Assembly: GCF_004005565.1 (NCBI RefSeq)
Contig: NZ_SADD01000001.1
Span: forward strand, 124,001-188,000
Direction: 5' to 3'
Source: Lujinxingia sediminis
GTDB lineage: Bacteria; Myxococcota_A; Bradymonadia; Bradymonadales; Bradymonadaceae
Length of the DNA: 64,000 bases
A program made the translations under genes and the position numbers. The notes beneath the pieces are model-generated. The model searched no databases. It was not told the origin of the DNA and was given only the letters and a program-made list of their open reading frames with translations. Of this stretch, positions 53,515 to 62,448 are shown in pieces (position 1 is the first letter of the stretch; each line of letters opens with the position of its first letter).

Positions 53515-54423
53515 ATGGCAAGTCAACAACGTGGAAGAGCAGCGATCTGCGGGGCCGATGAACTCGTGGGCGGACAGATCGCTCGCCGCCTGGTGGATGA
53601 GGGCGTCGAGGTTCGGGCGCTTGTCGATGCCGACGCGCCACGCTGGCATCTGGATGATATCGAAGTGGACTGGCGCGTTCATTCGCGTGCTCATCAAAGC
53701 GCTCAAGCGCTGGAAGCATCGCTCGTTGGATGCGGCGTCTTCTTTATCGCCGACGTCGCTCGCCATGCCCGCGGGGCACCCGACGCATCGACGGCCCGTC
53801 GCATTGCGGTGCGGGAGCTGAGGATGCGGCTCGACGCTGCGCTGGCCGCTCAGGTGCCGCGCGTCGTGGTATTGAGTGGGCAGCAGACGTTGGAGCTCGG
53901 CGCCGTGGAGGGGCCTCCTGCGCGGCCCGATGAGACAGGCACCTCGGTGCGGGAGGCTTTGATCGCGGTGGAGTCCGAGATCTATCGGTATGTGGCCTCG
54001 GGGATGCACATCTGCCTTGTCGTAGCCTCGCCAGCGCTCGGGCCTGGCGATGTATACGCTGAGCACGTGAGCGCCTTTGTGCAACCTCTGGCGGGGTGGG
54101 ATGGCTTTGTCCAGATCTGTGATGCCCGCGATGTGGCCCAGGTCGTGATCAACGCTGCACGCCGTGGCCGCGCCGGGCGGCGTTATCCCTTCCTGGGAGA
54201 GGCGATCACGCTGGAGCGCTTTTCGACGCTCCGCGAAGAGCACGGCGGGGGCGGGCGGCCCGTGAACCCGGAGTGCCACTGGCCGCCGGCCTGGGCGCAG
54301 CACCCGCACGCCCTTAAAAGCGAGCTGGCCGCAGGTGAGCTGGGCGTTCGCACGCGGCCTCTGGCGTTAACACTGCGAGACGCCGCAAGGTGGTACCGTC
54401 GCGCCGGGATGTTCGTTTTTTAA
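53515..54423 (+). CDS. NAD(P)-binding atypical SDR-like protein
   Basis: 302 residues from the ATG at 53515; no strong ribosome site is present, and an ATG at 53488 is an alternative. The N-terminus reads AAICGADELVGGQIARRL, a Rossmann glycine motif with changes (GADELVG). Downstream parts follow the extended-SDR plan (VVVLSGQQT, YRYVASGMHICLVVASPALGPG). The catalytic YxxxK pair is not evident. It resembles the protein at 45499-46350 in size, the conserved YRYxAxGM segment and C-terminal layout, so they may be distant paralogs. Function unknown. Confidence 0.6.
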   Translation: MASQQRGRAAICGADELVGGQIARRLVDEGVEVRALVDADAPRWHLDDIEVDWRVHSRAHQSAQALEASLVGCGVFFIADVARHARGAPDASTARRIAVRELRMRLDAALAAQVPRVVVLSGQQTLELGAVEGPPARPDETGTSVREALIAVESEIYRYVASGMHICLVVASPALGPGDVYAEHVSAFVQPLAGWDGFVQICDARDVAQVVINAARRGRAGRRYPFLGEAITLERFSTLREEHGGGGRPVNPECHWPPAWAQHPHALKSELAAGELGVRTRPLALTLRDAARWYRRAGMFVF

Positions 54424-54500
54424 GCGCGTCGCAGGGACTGGAAGCTCGTGAGGCCATCTGGTAGGCTTTCGCTTTACACGAGCTACGTTATCATCGAGGC

Positions 54501-54531
54501 CGGACCACTGTTGGAGATGGAATATGGTCCG
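54501..54531 (+). promoter_or_regulatory. Inverted repeat in the leader of the tad operon
   Basis: CGGACCA (54501-54507) and TGGTCCG (54525-54531) flank 17 nt, about 130 nt before cpaB. A TACGTT -10-like hexamer lies at 54484-54489 just upstream, without a clear -35. It could be an operator or an RNA hairpin. Nothing else is seen in 54424-54661. Confidence 0.35.
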
Positions 54532-54661
54532 AGGCTCGGGTCTGACTTGCCCCTGTCGGGCGAGTTGGTGTAGGAAATGCAGTTAAGCATAGATGAATGC
54601 TAACCGGCAGTCGCGCGGAGCGCGCTGCGATGCTCAGGGCTCTCGGCGAGGAGAAATTAGA

Positions 54662-55540
54662 ATGGCCAAGAAGAAACTACTTATCGCGGCGGTCATCGTC
54701 GGCGCGTTTGCTGCCTTCCTGCTCTACCTCTACACGGCGCAGATTCAGGAAGAGAAAGACGAGCTGATGGCCAACCCCCGCGAGGTGATCGTGGCAGCGC
54801 GTGATATCGCTTCCGGCACCTTGCTGACGCGCGAGCACATCAACACCAAGACGGTGCCCGGGCAATTCTTGCCGGCCAACCCGCTCTTGAGCCAGGACCT
54901 TGAGATCTATCTGGACATGCCGGTGAGCGAATCGATCCGCGAGGGCTCGATGATTCTCACCAGTGACTTTGCCGTCGCCGAGGTGGCACGCACCCTCTCG
55001 GGTCGTATCCCGGCTGGCGAGCGCGCGATGACGATCCCGGTGGATGCGATCTCGGGGGTTTCCGGTCTTCTGCGCCCCGGTGACCGTATTGATATCCTGG
55101 GAACCTTTCCGGTGGGCACCGAGGATAACTTGATCCCGGAGGCGGCTGGAAATGACAGCATCGGCTATGTGACGATGAACCTGCTTCAGAACGTCACGTT
55201 GCTGGCTGTCGGTCAGGAAGTCTCCGACATCCCCAGCGGAGATTCCCGCGGCAATCGTGGACAGTACAGCACGGTGACCCTCTCGCTGACGCCGAGCGAA
55301 GCCGAGCTCTTGGTGATTTCGCAGACTCGCGGAAAGCTGATGCTGCTTTTGCGTCACCGCGACGATATCGAGGCGGTCACGGTCACCAAGACCACGCTCC
55401 GCGAGGTGCTTGAAGAGCTGGAAGTTATTAACCGCGACCGTCAGAAGCGCGTGGAGCGTCGTCCCAGCTGCGGCCCGAATCAGAAGATGAGCGGCGGCAA
55501 GTGTGTCGACACCATCGAGTTTTTGCGTGGTGGTCAGTAA
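54662..55540 (+). CDS. cpaB: Tad pilus assembly protein CpaB/RcpC
   Basis: 292 residues from the ATG at 54662 (AGGAG upstream). An N-terminal transmembrane segment (LLIAAVIVGAFAAFLLYLY) anchors it in the inner membrane. A SAF domain (about 40-105, REVIVAARDIASGTLLTREH) and an RcpC-type domain (about 120-260, TIPVDAISGVSGLLRPGDR) follow. CpaB supports secretin assembly in the periplasm. The C-terminus has an unusual Cys pair (SCGPNQKMSGGKC), which could form a disulfide loop. It is the first recognised tad gene; a terminator follows 35 nt after it, so downstream genes probably need their own promoter. Confidence 0.9.
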   Translation: MAKKKLLIAAVIVGAFAAFLLYLYTAQIQEEKDELMANPREVIVAARDIASGTLLTREHINTKTVPGQFLPANPLLSQDLEIYLDMPVSESIREGSMILTSDFAVAEVARTLSGRIPAGERAMTIPVDAISGVSGLLRPGDRIDILGTFPVGTEDNLIPEAAGNDSIGYVTMNLLQNVTLLAVGQEVSDIPSGDSRGNRGQYSTVTLSLTPSEAELLVISQTRGKLMLLLRHRDDIEAVTVTKTTLREVLEELEVINRDRQKRVERRPSCGPNQKMSGGKCVDTIEFLRGGQ

Positions 55541-55575
55541 GTGAGCTGAGCGCACGACGCGAAGCCATCGAATAA

Positions 55576-55610
55576 GGCGTGCTCCCGGAGTCGGGGGTGC
55601 GCCTTTTTTT
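55576..55610 (+). terminator. Terminator after cpaB
   Basis: A 12-bp stem with three wobble pairs (55576-55587 with 55592-55603), GAGT loop and a T7 run. It lies inside the tad locus, implying attenuated read-through or separate transcription. The 55611-55793 stretch before the secretin gene has no gene; -10-like TATAGC is seen but no clear -35. Confidence 0.7.
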
Positions 55611-55793
55611 CAACTGGAACGAATTCGCCTCGTTGACCGGGTTCGCAACGAGGTGAGGGGCGGGTTTTTCGATTGCGTTTTCTGAGACTTCGCGCGAGAC
55701 TGCCCCCGTTCTATAGCCTAGTCGAGCCGGCAGACCGTCCTGGTGTGCGGATTGCTGAAGTGAATGCACTGGTATGCAGCTGTAAGGAGAAGC

Positions 55794-57173
55794 ATGAAGA
55801 CGCTTGTAAGGGTAGGCGCGTTGTGGGCGATCTTGTGTGTGGTGATGCCCCTGCTTGTGTGGCCGATGGACTCGGCGCACGCTCAGGAGACGGTAGTCCC
55901 CGACCATGAGTTTACGATCGCTGTGGGTGAGACGCTGACGATCAACGCGCGTGGTGTGCGCCGTGTCTCCATCGGCTTGCCCGATGTGGCCGATGCACAG
56001 ACCAGCAACGACGCTCAGTATCTTTTCATTTCCGGTAAGCGCGAAGGCGTGACCACTGTCAATATCTTCTCGGGCTCGGGCGACGACCAGCGCACCCTGC
56101 TGATCCGCGTGGTCGGTGTGAACCCGACCTCGCTGGCCGAAGAAGTGCGGGCGGTTCTGGGCGATCGTGCCGGTGTCGATATTCGCGTCGTCAAAGGCCG
56201 CGTGCTGATTGAGGGCGAAGTTGCCAGTGAGATTTTCCAGCGCAAGATCGACCGCCTCACCGAGCTCTACCCCAACCAGGTGCTCAACTTCGCTACCTAC
56301 CGTGAAGCCTTCGTTGAGGGCGCGCGCATGGTGGCCATTGATGTGTATTTCATTCAGCTGGCCACCACCAATCAGGACAACCTGGGCGTGCGCTGGAACC
56401 AGTTCATCGGCTACAACCTCACCGGTGGTCAGGGCGATGTGCCCCTCTACTACGAGGCTGGTGACCTGGGCCCGGGCGTGTTGCCTGCGGAGTCGAGCCA
56501 ACCGCCGCGCCCGATGGCACTTACCGGCGGCAGTGGCCTGACGACCTACTCTTCGCTGGTCGGTAACCTGAACTTCGCGCTGGACCTGCTGGTCGATACC
56601 GGCATGATCAAGACGATTCAGAATGCCACGCTGGTGACCGAGGCGGGTACCGAGACGACCTACCATTCCGGCGGCACTCTGCTGGTTCCGGCGATCACCG
56701 CAAATACCACGACCTACGAGGCGATTCCCTACGGGTTGAAGCTCGCAATCACGCCGGTGCTCGACTTTGAGAATCGCGTCAAGCTCACCGTCGATCTTCG
56801 CTTCAGCGAACTCGACTATGCCAATGCTGTCGGGCAGGTTCCCAGCCTTCGAAACAACGATATCACCAGCACCGTCAACATGATCGAAGGTCAGTCGGTT
56901 CTGGTGAGCGCGCAGGACAATACGAGCATGACCTCCAACGAGCGGGGCTTGTGGCTTCTGAGCCGTATCCCTATCCTTGGGTGGGCGTTTAAGAGTCGCA
57001 ACATGTTCAACCAGCAGACCAACAACGCCTTCTTCATTACCCCGCGGGTTTACGAGCCCGGGACCGATTTCCACCGCACCCTGGTGCAGGGTGTCTTCCA
57101 GCACCTGCTCGATGGGGGCGCTCAGGCCGAAGATCTGCCGGAGCTCTCCAACGCGCAGCCTCAGGGTGAATAA
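55794..57173 (+). CDS. rcpA: Tad pilus secretin RcpA/CpaC
   Basis: 459 residues from the ATG at 55794 (AAGGAG). A signal peptide ends in SAHAQ. A pilus-assembly N-terminal domain (about 32-100, LTINARGVRRVSIGLPDVAD) is followed by a BON-like region (about 110-165) and the secretin core (about 185-440) with LVPAITANTTTYEAIPYGLKL and DITSTVNMIEGQSVLVSAQD. This is the outer-membrane channel of a Tad/Flp pilus. It overlaps no neighbour; the ATPase gene starts 12 nt later. Confidence 0.9.
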   Translation: MKTLVRVGALWAILCVVMPLLVWPMDSAHAQETVVPDHEFTIAVGETLTINARGVRRVSIGLPDVADAQTSNDAQYLFISGKREGVTTVNIFSGSGDDQRTLLIRVVGVNPTSLAEEVRAVLGDRAGVDIRVVKGRVLIEGEVASEIFQRKIDRLTELYPNQVLNFATYREAFVEGARMVAIDVYFIQLATTNQDNLGVRWNQFIGYNLTGGQGDVPLYYEAGDLGPGVLPAESSQPPRPMALTGGSGLTTYSSLVGNLNFALDLLVDTGMIKTIQNATLVTEAGTETTYHSGGTLLVPAITANTTTYEAIPYGLKLAITPVLDFENRVKLTVDLRFSELDYANAVGQVPSLRNNDITSTVNMIEGQSVLVSAQDNTSMTSNERGLWLLSRIPILGWAFKSRNMFNQQTNNAFFITPRVYEPGTDFHRTLVQGVFQHLLDGGAQAEDLPELSNAQPQGE

Positions 57174-57185
57174 GAGGCAAGGCCC

Positions 57186-59036
57186 ATGAAGCAGATTCGC
57201 GTTCTCGATAACCGCGGCCAGGAGTACCTCTTCCCGCTGGATAAGCCGGTGATGGAGGTCAGTATTGGCCGCAGTCAGAACAATGATATTGTTCTGAACA
57301 GTAAGACGGTTAGCCGTCGTCACGCGATCATCAAAGTGATGGGTGAGCGCGTGATGTTGGTCAACCAGTCGGCCAACGGCGTCTTTGTTAATGGCGAGCG
57401 CGTTGAGCGGGTGCGTGAGCTGCGACTGGGCGAGTACGCGGCGATTGATCCCTACCGATTCTGTGTCGAGCCGGCCGGGCCGGGGGCGCTTCCTTCGCCC
57501 TCGCCGGCAGGCTACGGCCCGGGTAATAACCGGGCGACGATACCGCCTTCCGGCCGTGCCACGCCCCCGCCGGCATCGGCCCGACAGGCCGCATCCGGTG
57601 GTGTGGCTACCGCGTCGCGGCCGGAGCGCCGTCCTGTGGCTCCCCGAGACATCAAAAAGAAGGCCGAGACCGTCGAGGAGCTCCTTGGTGATCTGGCGCC
57701 CAATCCGGATTATCAGGAGCAGCGCGTCAGTCTTCGCGGCGAAGAGGTCGTGATCCACGATCGCAAGGTGCGAAACGCTTTCATCGGCTTTAAGTCCGAG
57801 CTGCACGACGAGCTGAAAGAGCGCCTCGACCTGCACAGCTTTCAGATCACCGATTACAGCTCGCCGCGGGTCATTCGGCAGGTTTCTGAGAAGCTCAAAG
57901 AGCTTATCAGCCGACGCCAACGCGAGATCCCGCCGCCGTACACCCCGGACGAAGTCTTTAAAGAGATGATGGATGAGGTCTGCGGTCTGGGCCCCATTGA
58001 GGACCTCGTTAAACACAAGGGTGTCTCCGAGATCATGGTTGTCGACCGCGAGCACATCTACGCCGAACTCAACGGCAAGATCGTGCTTACCGACCGCATC
58101 TTCAACGATGAGAAGTCGATGATGACGGTTATTGAGCGTATCGTCATCCCGCGTGGTCGACGCATCGACGAGTCCAACCCGCTGGTCGATACGCGTCTGG
58201 CCGACGGATCGCGAGTCAACGCAGTCATTCCGCCGCTGGCGCTGAAAGATCCCTGCCTGACGATTCGTAAGTTTCCCGACGAGCGGCTCTCGGTTAAAGA
58301 TCTTATCAACTTTGGCAGCCTTACCGATGAGATGGCGAAATTTCTCGCCCGTGCGGTTCGCTCCAAGAAAAACATCATCATCTCCGGAGGAACTGGCTCC
58401 GGTAAGACGACGCTACTCAACGTCCTCTCGGGCTTTATCGGACAGACGGAGCGCGTGGTCACCATTGAGGATGCCGCTGAGCTTCAGATCTACCAGGAGC
58501 ACGTCATCAGCCTGGAGACCAAGCCCCCGAACCTGGAGGGCAAGGGCGAGATCGGGATCCGCGAGCTGGTCAAGAACGCGCTTCGTATGCGTCCGGACCG
58601 TATCGTCGTCGGTGAGTGTCGTGGTGGTGAGGCGCTGGACATGCTTCAGGCCATGAACACCGGTCACGATGGCTCCATGACCACGGTTCACTCCAACAGC
58701 CCCACCGAGGCGATCGCCCGTCTGGAGACACTCGTTCTGATGAGCGGGATGGAGCTTCCTACCCGTGCGATTCGCGAGCAGATCGCCGGCTCGGTCGACG
58801 TGATCATTCAGCAGTCGCGATTCATGGACGGCAGCCGACGCATCACCTACATCACCGAGGTTGTGGGCATTGATGATGACGGATTTGTGAAGCTCGAAGA
58901 TATCTATCGCTACCGCCAGAAAGGGGTCAACGAGAAGGGGAAGGTCTACGGCTATCACCTGGCGACAGGTTATCTTCCCAGCTTCCTTGATGAGTTCTTG
59001 ATTAAGGGGCTGGCGAACCCCGAAGACTTCTTTTAA
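57186..59036 (+). CDS. cpaF: FHA-domain fused Tad pilus ATPase (CpaF/TadA)
   Basis: 616 residues. Residues 1-95 form an FHA phosphothreonine-binding domain ([22 protein letters not shown] and [10 protein letters not shown]). A Pro/Ala linker (about 100-160) leads to the CpaF secretion ATPase: the N-terminal domain (about 165-300) and catalytic core with [13 protein letters not shown] at about 399-411, the Asp/Glu box ([11 protein letters not shown]) and [17 protein letters not shown]. It powers pilin assembly at the inner membrane. Most CpaF proteins start at the linker; the FHA fusion implies control by Ser/Thr phosphorylation, consistent with kinase-like genes elsewhere in the window. Confidence 0.9.
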   Translation: MKQIRVLDNRGQEYLFPLDKPVMEVSIGRSQNNDIVLNSKTVSRRHAIIKVMGERVMLVNQSANGVFVNGERVERVRELRLGEYAAIDPYRFCVEPAGPGALPSPSPAGYGPGNNRATIPPSGRATPPPASARQAASGGVATASRPERRPVAPRDIKKKAETVEELLGDLAPNPDYQEQRVSLRGEEVVIHDRKVRNAFIGFKSELHDELKERLDLHSFQITDYSSPRVIRQVSEKLKELISRRQREIPPPYTPDEVFKEMMDEVCGLGPIEDLVKHKGVSEIMVVDREHIYAELNGKIVLTDRIFNDEKSMMTVIERIVIPRGRRIDESNPLVDTRLADGSRVNAVIPPLALKDPCLTIRKFPDERLSVKDLINFGSLTDEMAKFLARAVRSKKNIIISGGTGSGKTTLLNVLSGFIGQTERVVTIEDAAELQIYQEHVISLETKPPNLEGKGEIGIRELVKNALRMRPDRIVVGECRGGEALDMLQAMNTGHDGSMTTVHSNSPTEAIARLETLVLMSGMELPTRAIREQIAGSVDVIIQQSRFMDGSRRITYITEVVGIDDDGFVKLEDIYRYRQKGVNEKGKVYGYHLATGYLPSFLDEFLIKGLANPEDFF

Positions 59037-59076
59037 GCGACGGGCAGGAGCTGTCTGGCCCGGGTGAAGTGGGCGG

Positions 59077-59105
59077 TTGCAGACTCGTAGGCTGCTCGTT
59101 AAAGT
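59077..59105 (+). promoter_or_regulatory. Possible internal promoter before tadB
   Basis: TTGCAG (59077-59082), 17 nt, TAAAGT (59100-59105), 108 nt before tadB, in the only wide gap of this part of the locus. Confidence 0.3.
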
Positions 59106-59212
59106 TTGCTTAGCATCGAAAGGGCTGGATTGGCGTCAGGTCGACCGATTCAAGCCGGTGAGGCCCTGGCCAACCGGGTTGAACAGGGCACCTACAGCGA
59201 GGAAAACACACC

Positions 59213-60067
59213 GTGTTATACTTATGGTTAGCGTTGGCGCTGGGGTTTGGTGCCGGGTTTCTTGCAATCTGGGCCGGAGGTGACTGGATCGCCGAGCGCC
59301 TTGCGGCGGAACGTGGCGTCTACGAGCGTATCGTCGGTAAAGAGCTTCACCGACTCTTCTTGCCGGTCTCCCCTCAGGAGTTTGTCCTCATTCATGCCGG
59401 CTTTCTGTTGATCTGCGTGCTGGCCGGGGGGCTGCTTTCAAAGAGCGCCATTCTGGGCGTTATCGGTGGTTTTTTGGCCGGAGTTTTCCTGCCTCGAGTC
59501 TACTTGAAGCGGGCGTGGGCGAGCCGCCTTGCTGCGATTGATGAGCAGGTCGAGGAGGCGATGGTGTACATGGCCAACAGCTTTAAGGCCAACCCCTCGA
59601 TGCCCGAGGCGATTCAGGATGTGTGTAACGCGATGGGGCCGCCCATCAGCCAGGAGTTCGGCGTTCTGCTCAAGGAGTACCGCCTGGGTACGCCGCTGGA
59701 TCAAGCACTTGTGAACCTGCAGCGTCGTGTGCCTTCACGTAACCTGGAGCTTGCGATCTCGGCGTTGGTCATTGGCCGTACCGTCGGTGGTAACATCCCG
59801 GAGATTCTCAGTCAGATCTCGGGAACCATCCGCGAGAGCTTCCGTCTTGAGCGGGTTATCGATACCCAGACTGCTCAGGGGAAGATGCAGGCATGGGTTA
59901 TGGGGCTGATGCCGGCGGTCGTCATCGGGGTGTTCTACAAGATGGACCCGACGCTGATTCAGCCGCTTTTTGAAACCTTTGTGGGCTATATCGTCCTGGG
60001 GCTGGCCGGGGTGTGTAACATCATCGGCGTGGTCATGATCCTGAAGATTGTTCAGATCGACGTTTGA
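59213..60067 (+). CDS. tadB: Tad inner-membrane platform protein TadB
   Basis: 284 residues from a GTG start at 59213, with GAGGAA upstream. N-terminal hydrophobic helices (LYLWLALALGFGAGFLAIW; GFLLICVLAGG and GVIGGFLAGVF), then a type II secretion F domain (about 110-235, EQVEEAMVYMANSFKANPSM, RTVGGNIPEILSQIS) and two C-terminal helices. It forms the inner-membrane platform with TadC. The preceding 175-nt gap carries a possible promoter. Confidence 0.9.
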   Translation: MLYLWLALALGFGAGFLAIWAGGDWIAERLAAERGVYERIVGKELHRLFLPVSPQEFVLIHAGFLLICVLAGGLLSKSAILGVIGGFLAGVFLPRVYLKRAWASRLAAIDEQVEEAMVYMANSFKANPSMPEAIQDVCNAMGPPISQEFGVLLKEYRLGTPLDQALVNLQRRVPSRNLELAISALVIGRTVGGNIPEILSQISGTIRESFRLERVIDTQTAQGKMQAWVMGLMPAVVIGVFYKMDPTLIQPLFETFVGYIVLGLAGVCNIIGVVMILKIVQIDV

Positions 60068-60118
60068 TCGAGCCGCAGGCGGCCCTGCTGCGGTCTGCTC
60101 AACTTGAGCGAGGTACGT

Positions 60119-61048
60119 GTGAATTCGACGATCATTCTGTTCGGTGCGATGGGACTTATCTTTCTCGCCTTCGCGCTCTTCGTCTGGGGTTTTGTCCCTG
60201 AAGAGATCGAGGAGGACGAGATCTACGGTTACCGCCTCACCCGGCGCAAGCGGATGCTGGAGGAGGACGCGCTCTACGCCATGGTGCTTCCGCTGGTGAA
60301 GCTCTTTGCTCACTACATCCGCAGCATTCCCCGCCTGCCTTTTGTGGACATGGAGAATCTGCGCTCGTCGCTTCGCGATAAGTTGATGCGCTCGGGTTTT
60401 ATGGGATCATTTACCCCGAACGAGTTTTTGGGGATGTGCTGTGTCTCCGGGCTCATCGCGTTTGTCTTTGTGATGCTCTTCACGCAGCTGGTCGTCGGGA
60501 TGGCGAACATCGGGCTTGCCTGCGTGGCGGGGTTTCTTGCCCTGGGCTTCCCCTGGCTCTCTTTGAGTGGCGCGATCAGCAGCCGACTCATCGAGATCGA
60601 CCGCCGCCTTCCGTACACCGTTGACCTGCTGGTGCTCTCGATGCGTGCCGGTCTGGACTTTATGTCGGCGTTGGACCGGGTGGTTGCCCGCGGGCAGATC
60701 CAGAACCCCGACGACCCGATGATTCAGGAGTTGGGTGTTGTGCTGCAGGAGATGCGCGTGGGTACGGCGCGTACGGACGCGTTGATTAACTTGTGTGAGC
60801 GTGTCAACTCGGAGTACCTCAACTCGATGGTAGGTGCGATCATTCAGTCTGAGCGTCGCGGTACACCGCTGGCGAACGTGCTTGAGATTCAGGTCGATAC
60901 GATTCGCAACAAGCGTACAGCTAAAATCGAGAAGGCAGCCAGTCAGGCGGCTGTGAAGATCCTATTCCCGCTGCTCTTCATCTTCGGAGCGGTCATGATC
61001 GTGATCATGGGCGCGATGATCATCAAGGTCTCCGGGAGCGGGATGTGA
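60119..61048 (+). CDS. tadC: Tad inner-membrane platform protein TadC
   Basis: 309 residues. A GTG at 60119 with GAGCGAGG 5 nt upstream is preferred over an in-frame TTG at 60104. Hydrophobic helices (about 5-25, 110-130 and 135-155) precede a T2SSF domain (DRRLPYTVDLLVLSMRAGL, IIQSERRGTPLANVL) and a final helix pair (LFPLLFIFGAVMIVIMGAM). It pairs with TadB as the platform for the CpaF ATPase. It follows tadB by 51 nt. Confidence 0.9.
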   Translation: MNSTIILFGAMGLIFLAFALFVWGFVPEEIEEDEIYGYRLTRRKRMLEEDALYAMVLPLVKLFAHYIRSIPRLPFVDMENLRSSLRDKLMRSGFMGSFTPNEFLGMCCVSGLIAFVFVMLFTQLVVGMANIGLACVAGFLALGFPWLSLSGAISSRLIEIDRRLPYTVDLLVLSMRAGLDFMSALDRVVARGQIQNPDDPMIQELGVVLQEMRVGTARTDALINLCERVNSEYLNSMVGAIIQSERRGTPLANVLEIQVDTIRNKRTAKIEKAASQAAVKILFPLLFIFGAVMIVIMGAMIIKVSGSGM

Positions 61049-61106
61049 TTGAAGAGCCCCGGCAACGATCACCACTCCACGTTTTGCATTTGCGGAAGAA
61101 TCCTCC

Positions 61107-62441
61107 ATGTCATCCTTCTGGTTAGAGTTCGACCATAACGGTCAGACGCAGAACGCTTCGTTTAACAGCCAGTCCGTGACGATCGGTCGCGACCGCGGCT
61201 CGGATTTTATTCTGGACCATCCGACCGTTTCACGGCAGCACGCGCTGATCGTGGAGGAGGGCGGCGGCAACTATCGTCTGGTGGTGCTCTCCCGCGGCGG
61301 TCTGACGGCGGTGGACGGGCAACCGGTCAATGGGGAAGTCTCGCTGTGGGACGGTGCGATGCTGACGCTGGGCAAGCACTCGGTCCGTTTTCGTGCGCCT
61401 GATTCGGCGGTACGCGGCGGCCATGCTCAGGCAGCGACGCCGCATGCGCAGATGCCTCAGCCCTCCGGTTTTGGCGCAACGCCCGCCGGTGGCGGCTTCG
61501 GCCAGCCCTCCGGTTTTGGCGCAACGCCCGCAGGTGGCGGCTTCGGCCAGCCTGCGGGTGGCGGTGCGGGAGGGTTCGGCCAGGCTCCCAACGCCCCGGG
61601 GGCATCCGGCTTTGGACAGTCCGCAGGGCAGGGGCAGGGCTTTGGACAACCCGCCCCCGGCGGATTTGCTCAGCAGCCGGTGCCGGGTGGTTTCGGCGCG
61701 CCTCCGCCCTCGGCGGCGGCCCCGGAGAAGAAAGAAGAGAAGAGCGGGGACGCTGCGGGGATCATCTCCTGGGATGAGATCGCCGCCAGTGATGAGGCCC
61801 TCTCCGAAGGTGACGATGAGGCTGTAGCGAGCGACTACCAGCGTATTCAGTCCGCCAGCAAAAAGGCCGGCGCCAAGCCCGACGAAACAAGTCCGGTGGT
61901 GGTGATCGTCGGAGTGCTTATCGCGGTGGGAATGCTCGGGTACACCTTCTTTGGCGGTGGACCCAGCGTCGAGACCGGGGGGGCGGAGCAGGTCGCCTAC
62001 TCGGAACTTCCTCCGGTGCAGCTCGATGTGGATTGCGTTGCCGAGACCGATTGCATGCGTAAGGCGCAGGAAGCCTATCGGATCGCCACAGATCTTCTGG
62101 ATAAGCGTGATGTGGAGAACCGCAATCTGTTCGACGGTTATAAGAGGCTGCTCGAGTCGCGTGAGTTGATGACGAAGGGAGGTATCGAGCAGTTCCCCCC
62201 GGAGATGCAAGGCTGGCAGGCGCTCCATGATGACGCCCGCGCCCAACTCGACGCCTATTACAAGAATTTCCGGGCTGCCTTTCACAGCGCGAAACAACGC
62301 CAGCGCTACATGGAGATGGCCCAGACGCTCAAGCAGCTGGAGGCGTTCTTCCCCGATAAGACGTCGCGAGAGAACCGCTGGGCGTCTGAGATGGAAATGG
62401 ACATGAAGAGCAGCGGTACCTACCCGCGGACCATGCGTTAA
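61107..62441 (+). CDS. FHA-domain membrane protein with GFG/Gln-rich repeat linker
   Basis: 444 residues. An FHA domain (about 5-95) has TIGRDRGSDFILDHPTVSRQHA and a degenerate later strand. A long Gly/Phe/Gln/Pro linker (about 115-205) contains many GFG and GFGQ motifs and two copies of a 15-residue repeat. Then come an acidic stretch, one transmembrane helix (VVVIVGVLIAVGMLGYTFF, about 270-290) and a helical extracytoplasmic domain with two Cys. FHA implies phospho-dependent binding. It sits in the tad locus, 58 nt after tadC and just before the TPR lipoprotein, so it may regulate or dock the pilus machine. Not a recognised tad family. Confidence 0.7.
   Translation: MSSFWLEFDHNGQTQNASFNSQSVTIGRDRGSDFILDHPTVSRQHALIVEEGGGNYRLVVLSRGGLTAVDGQPVNGEVSLWDGAMLTLGKHSVRFRAPDSAVRGGHAQAATPHAQMPQPSGFGATPAGGGFGQPSGFGATPAGGGFGQPAGGGAGGFGQAPNAPGASGFGQSAGQGQGFGQPAPGGFAQQPVPGGFGAPPPSAAAPEKKEEKSGDAAGIISWDEIAASDEALSEGDDEAVASDYQRIQSASKKAGAKPDETSPVVVIVGVLIAVGMLGYTFFGGGPSVETGGAEQVAYSELPPVQLDVDCVAETDCMRKAQEAYRIATDLLDKRDVENRNLFDGYKRLLESRELMTKGGIEQFPPEMQGWQALHDDARAQLDAYYKNFRAAFHSAKQRQRYMEMAQTLKQLEAFFPDKTSRENRWASEMEMDMKSSGTYPRTMR
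61458..61547 (+). repeat. Direct repeat, two copies of a 45-bp unit
   Basis: Two near-identical tandem units encode PSGFGATPAGGGFGQ twice, and shorter GFGQ relatives follow to about 61690. Confidence 0.8.
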
Positions 62442-62448
62442 AGGCGAT

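Noticed and set aside
55428-58055. 875-residue minus-strand frame over the tad genes
   Set aside because: It runs antisense across three genes with clear domain content.
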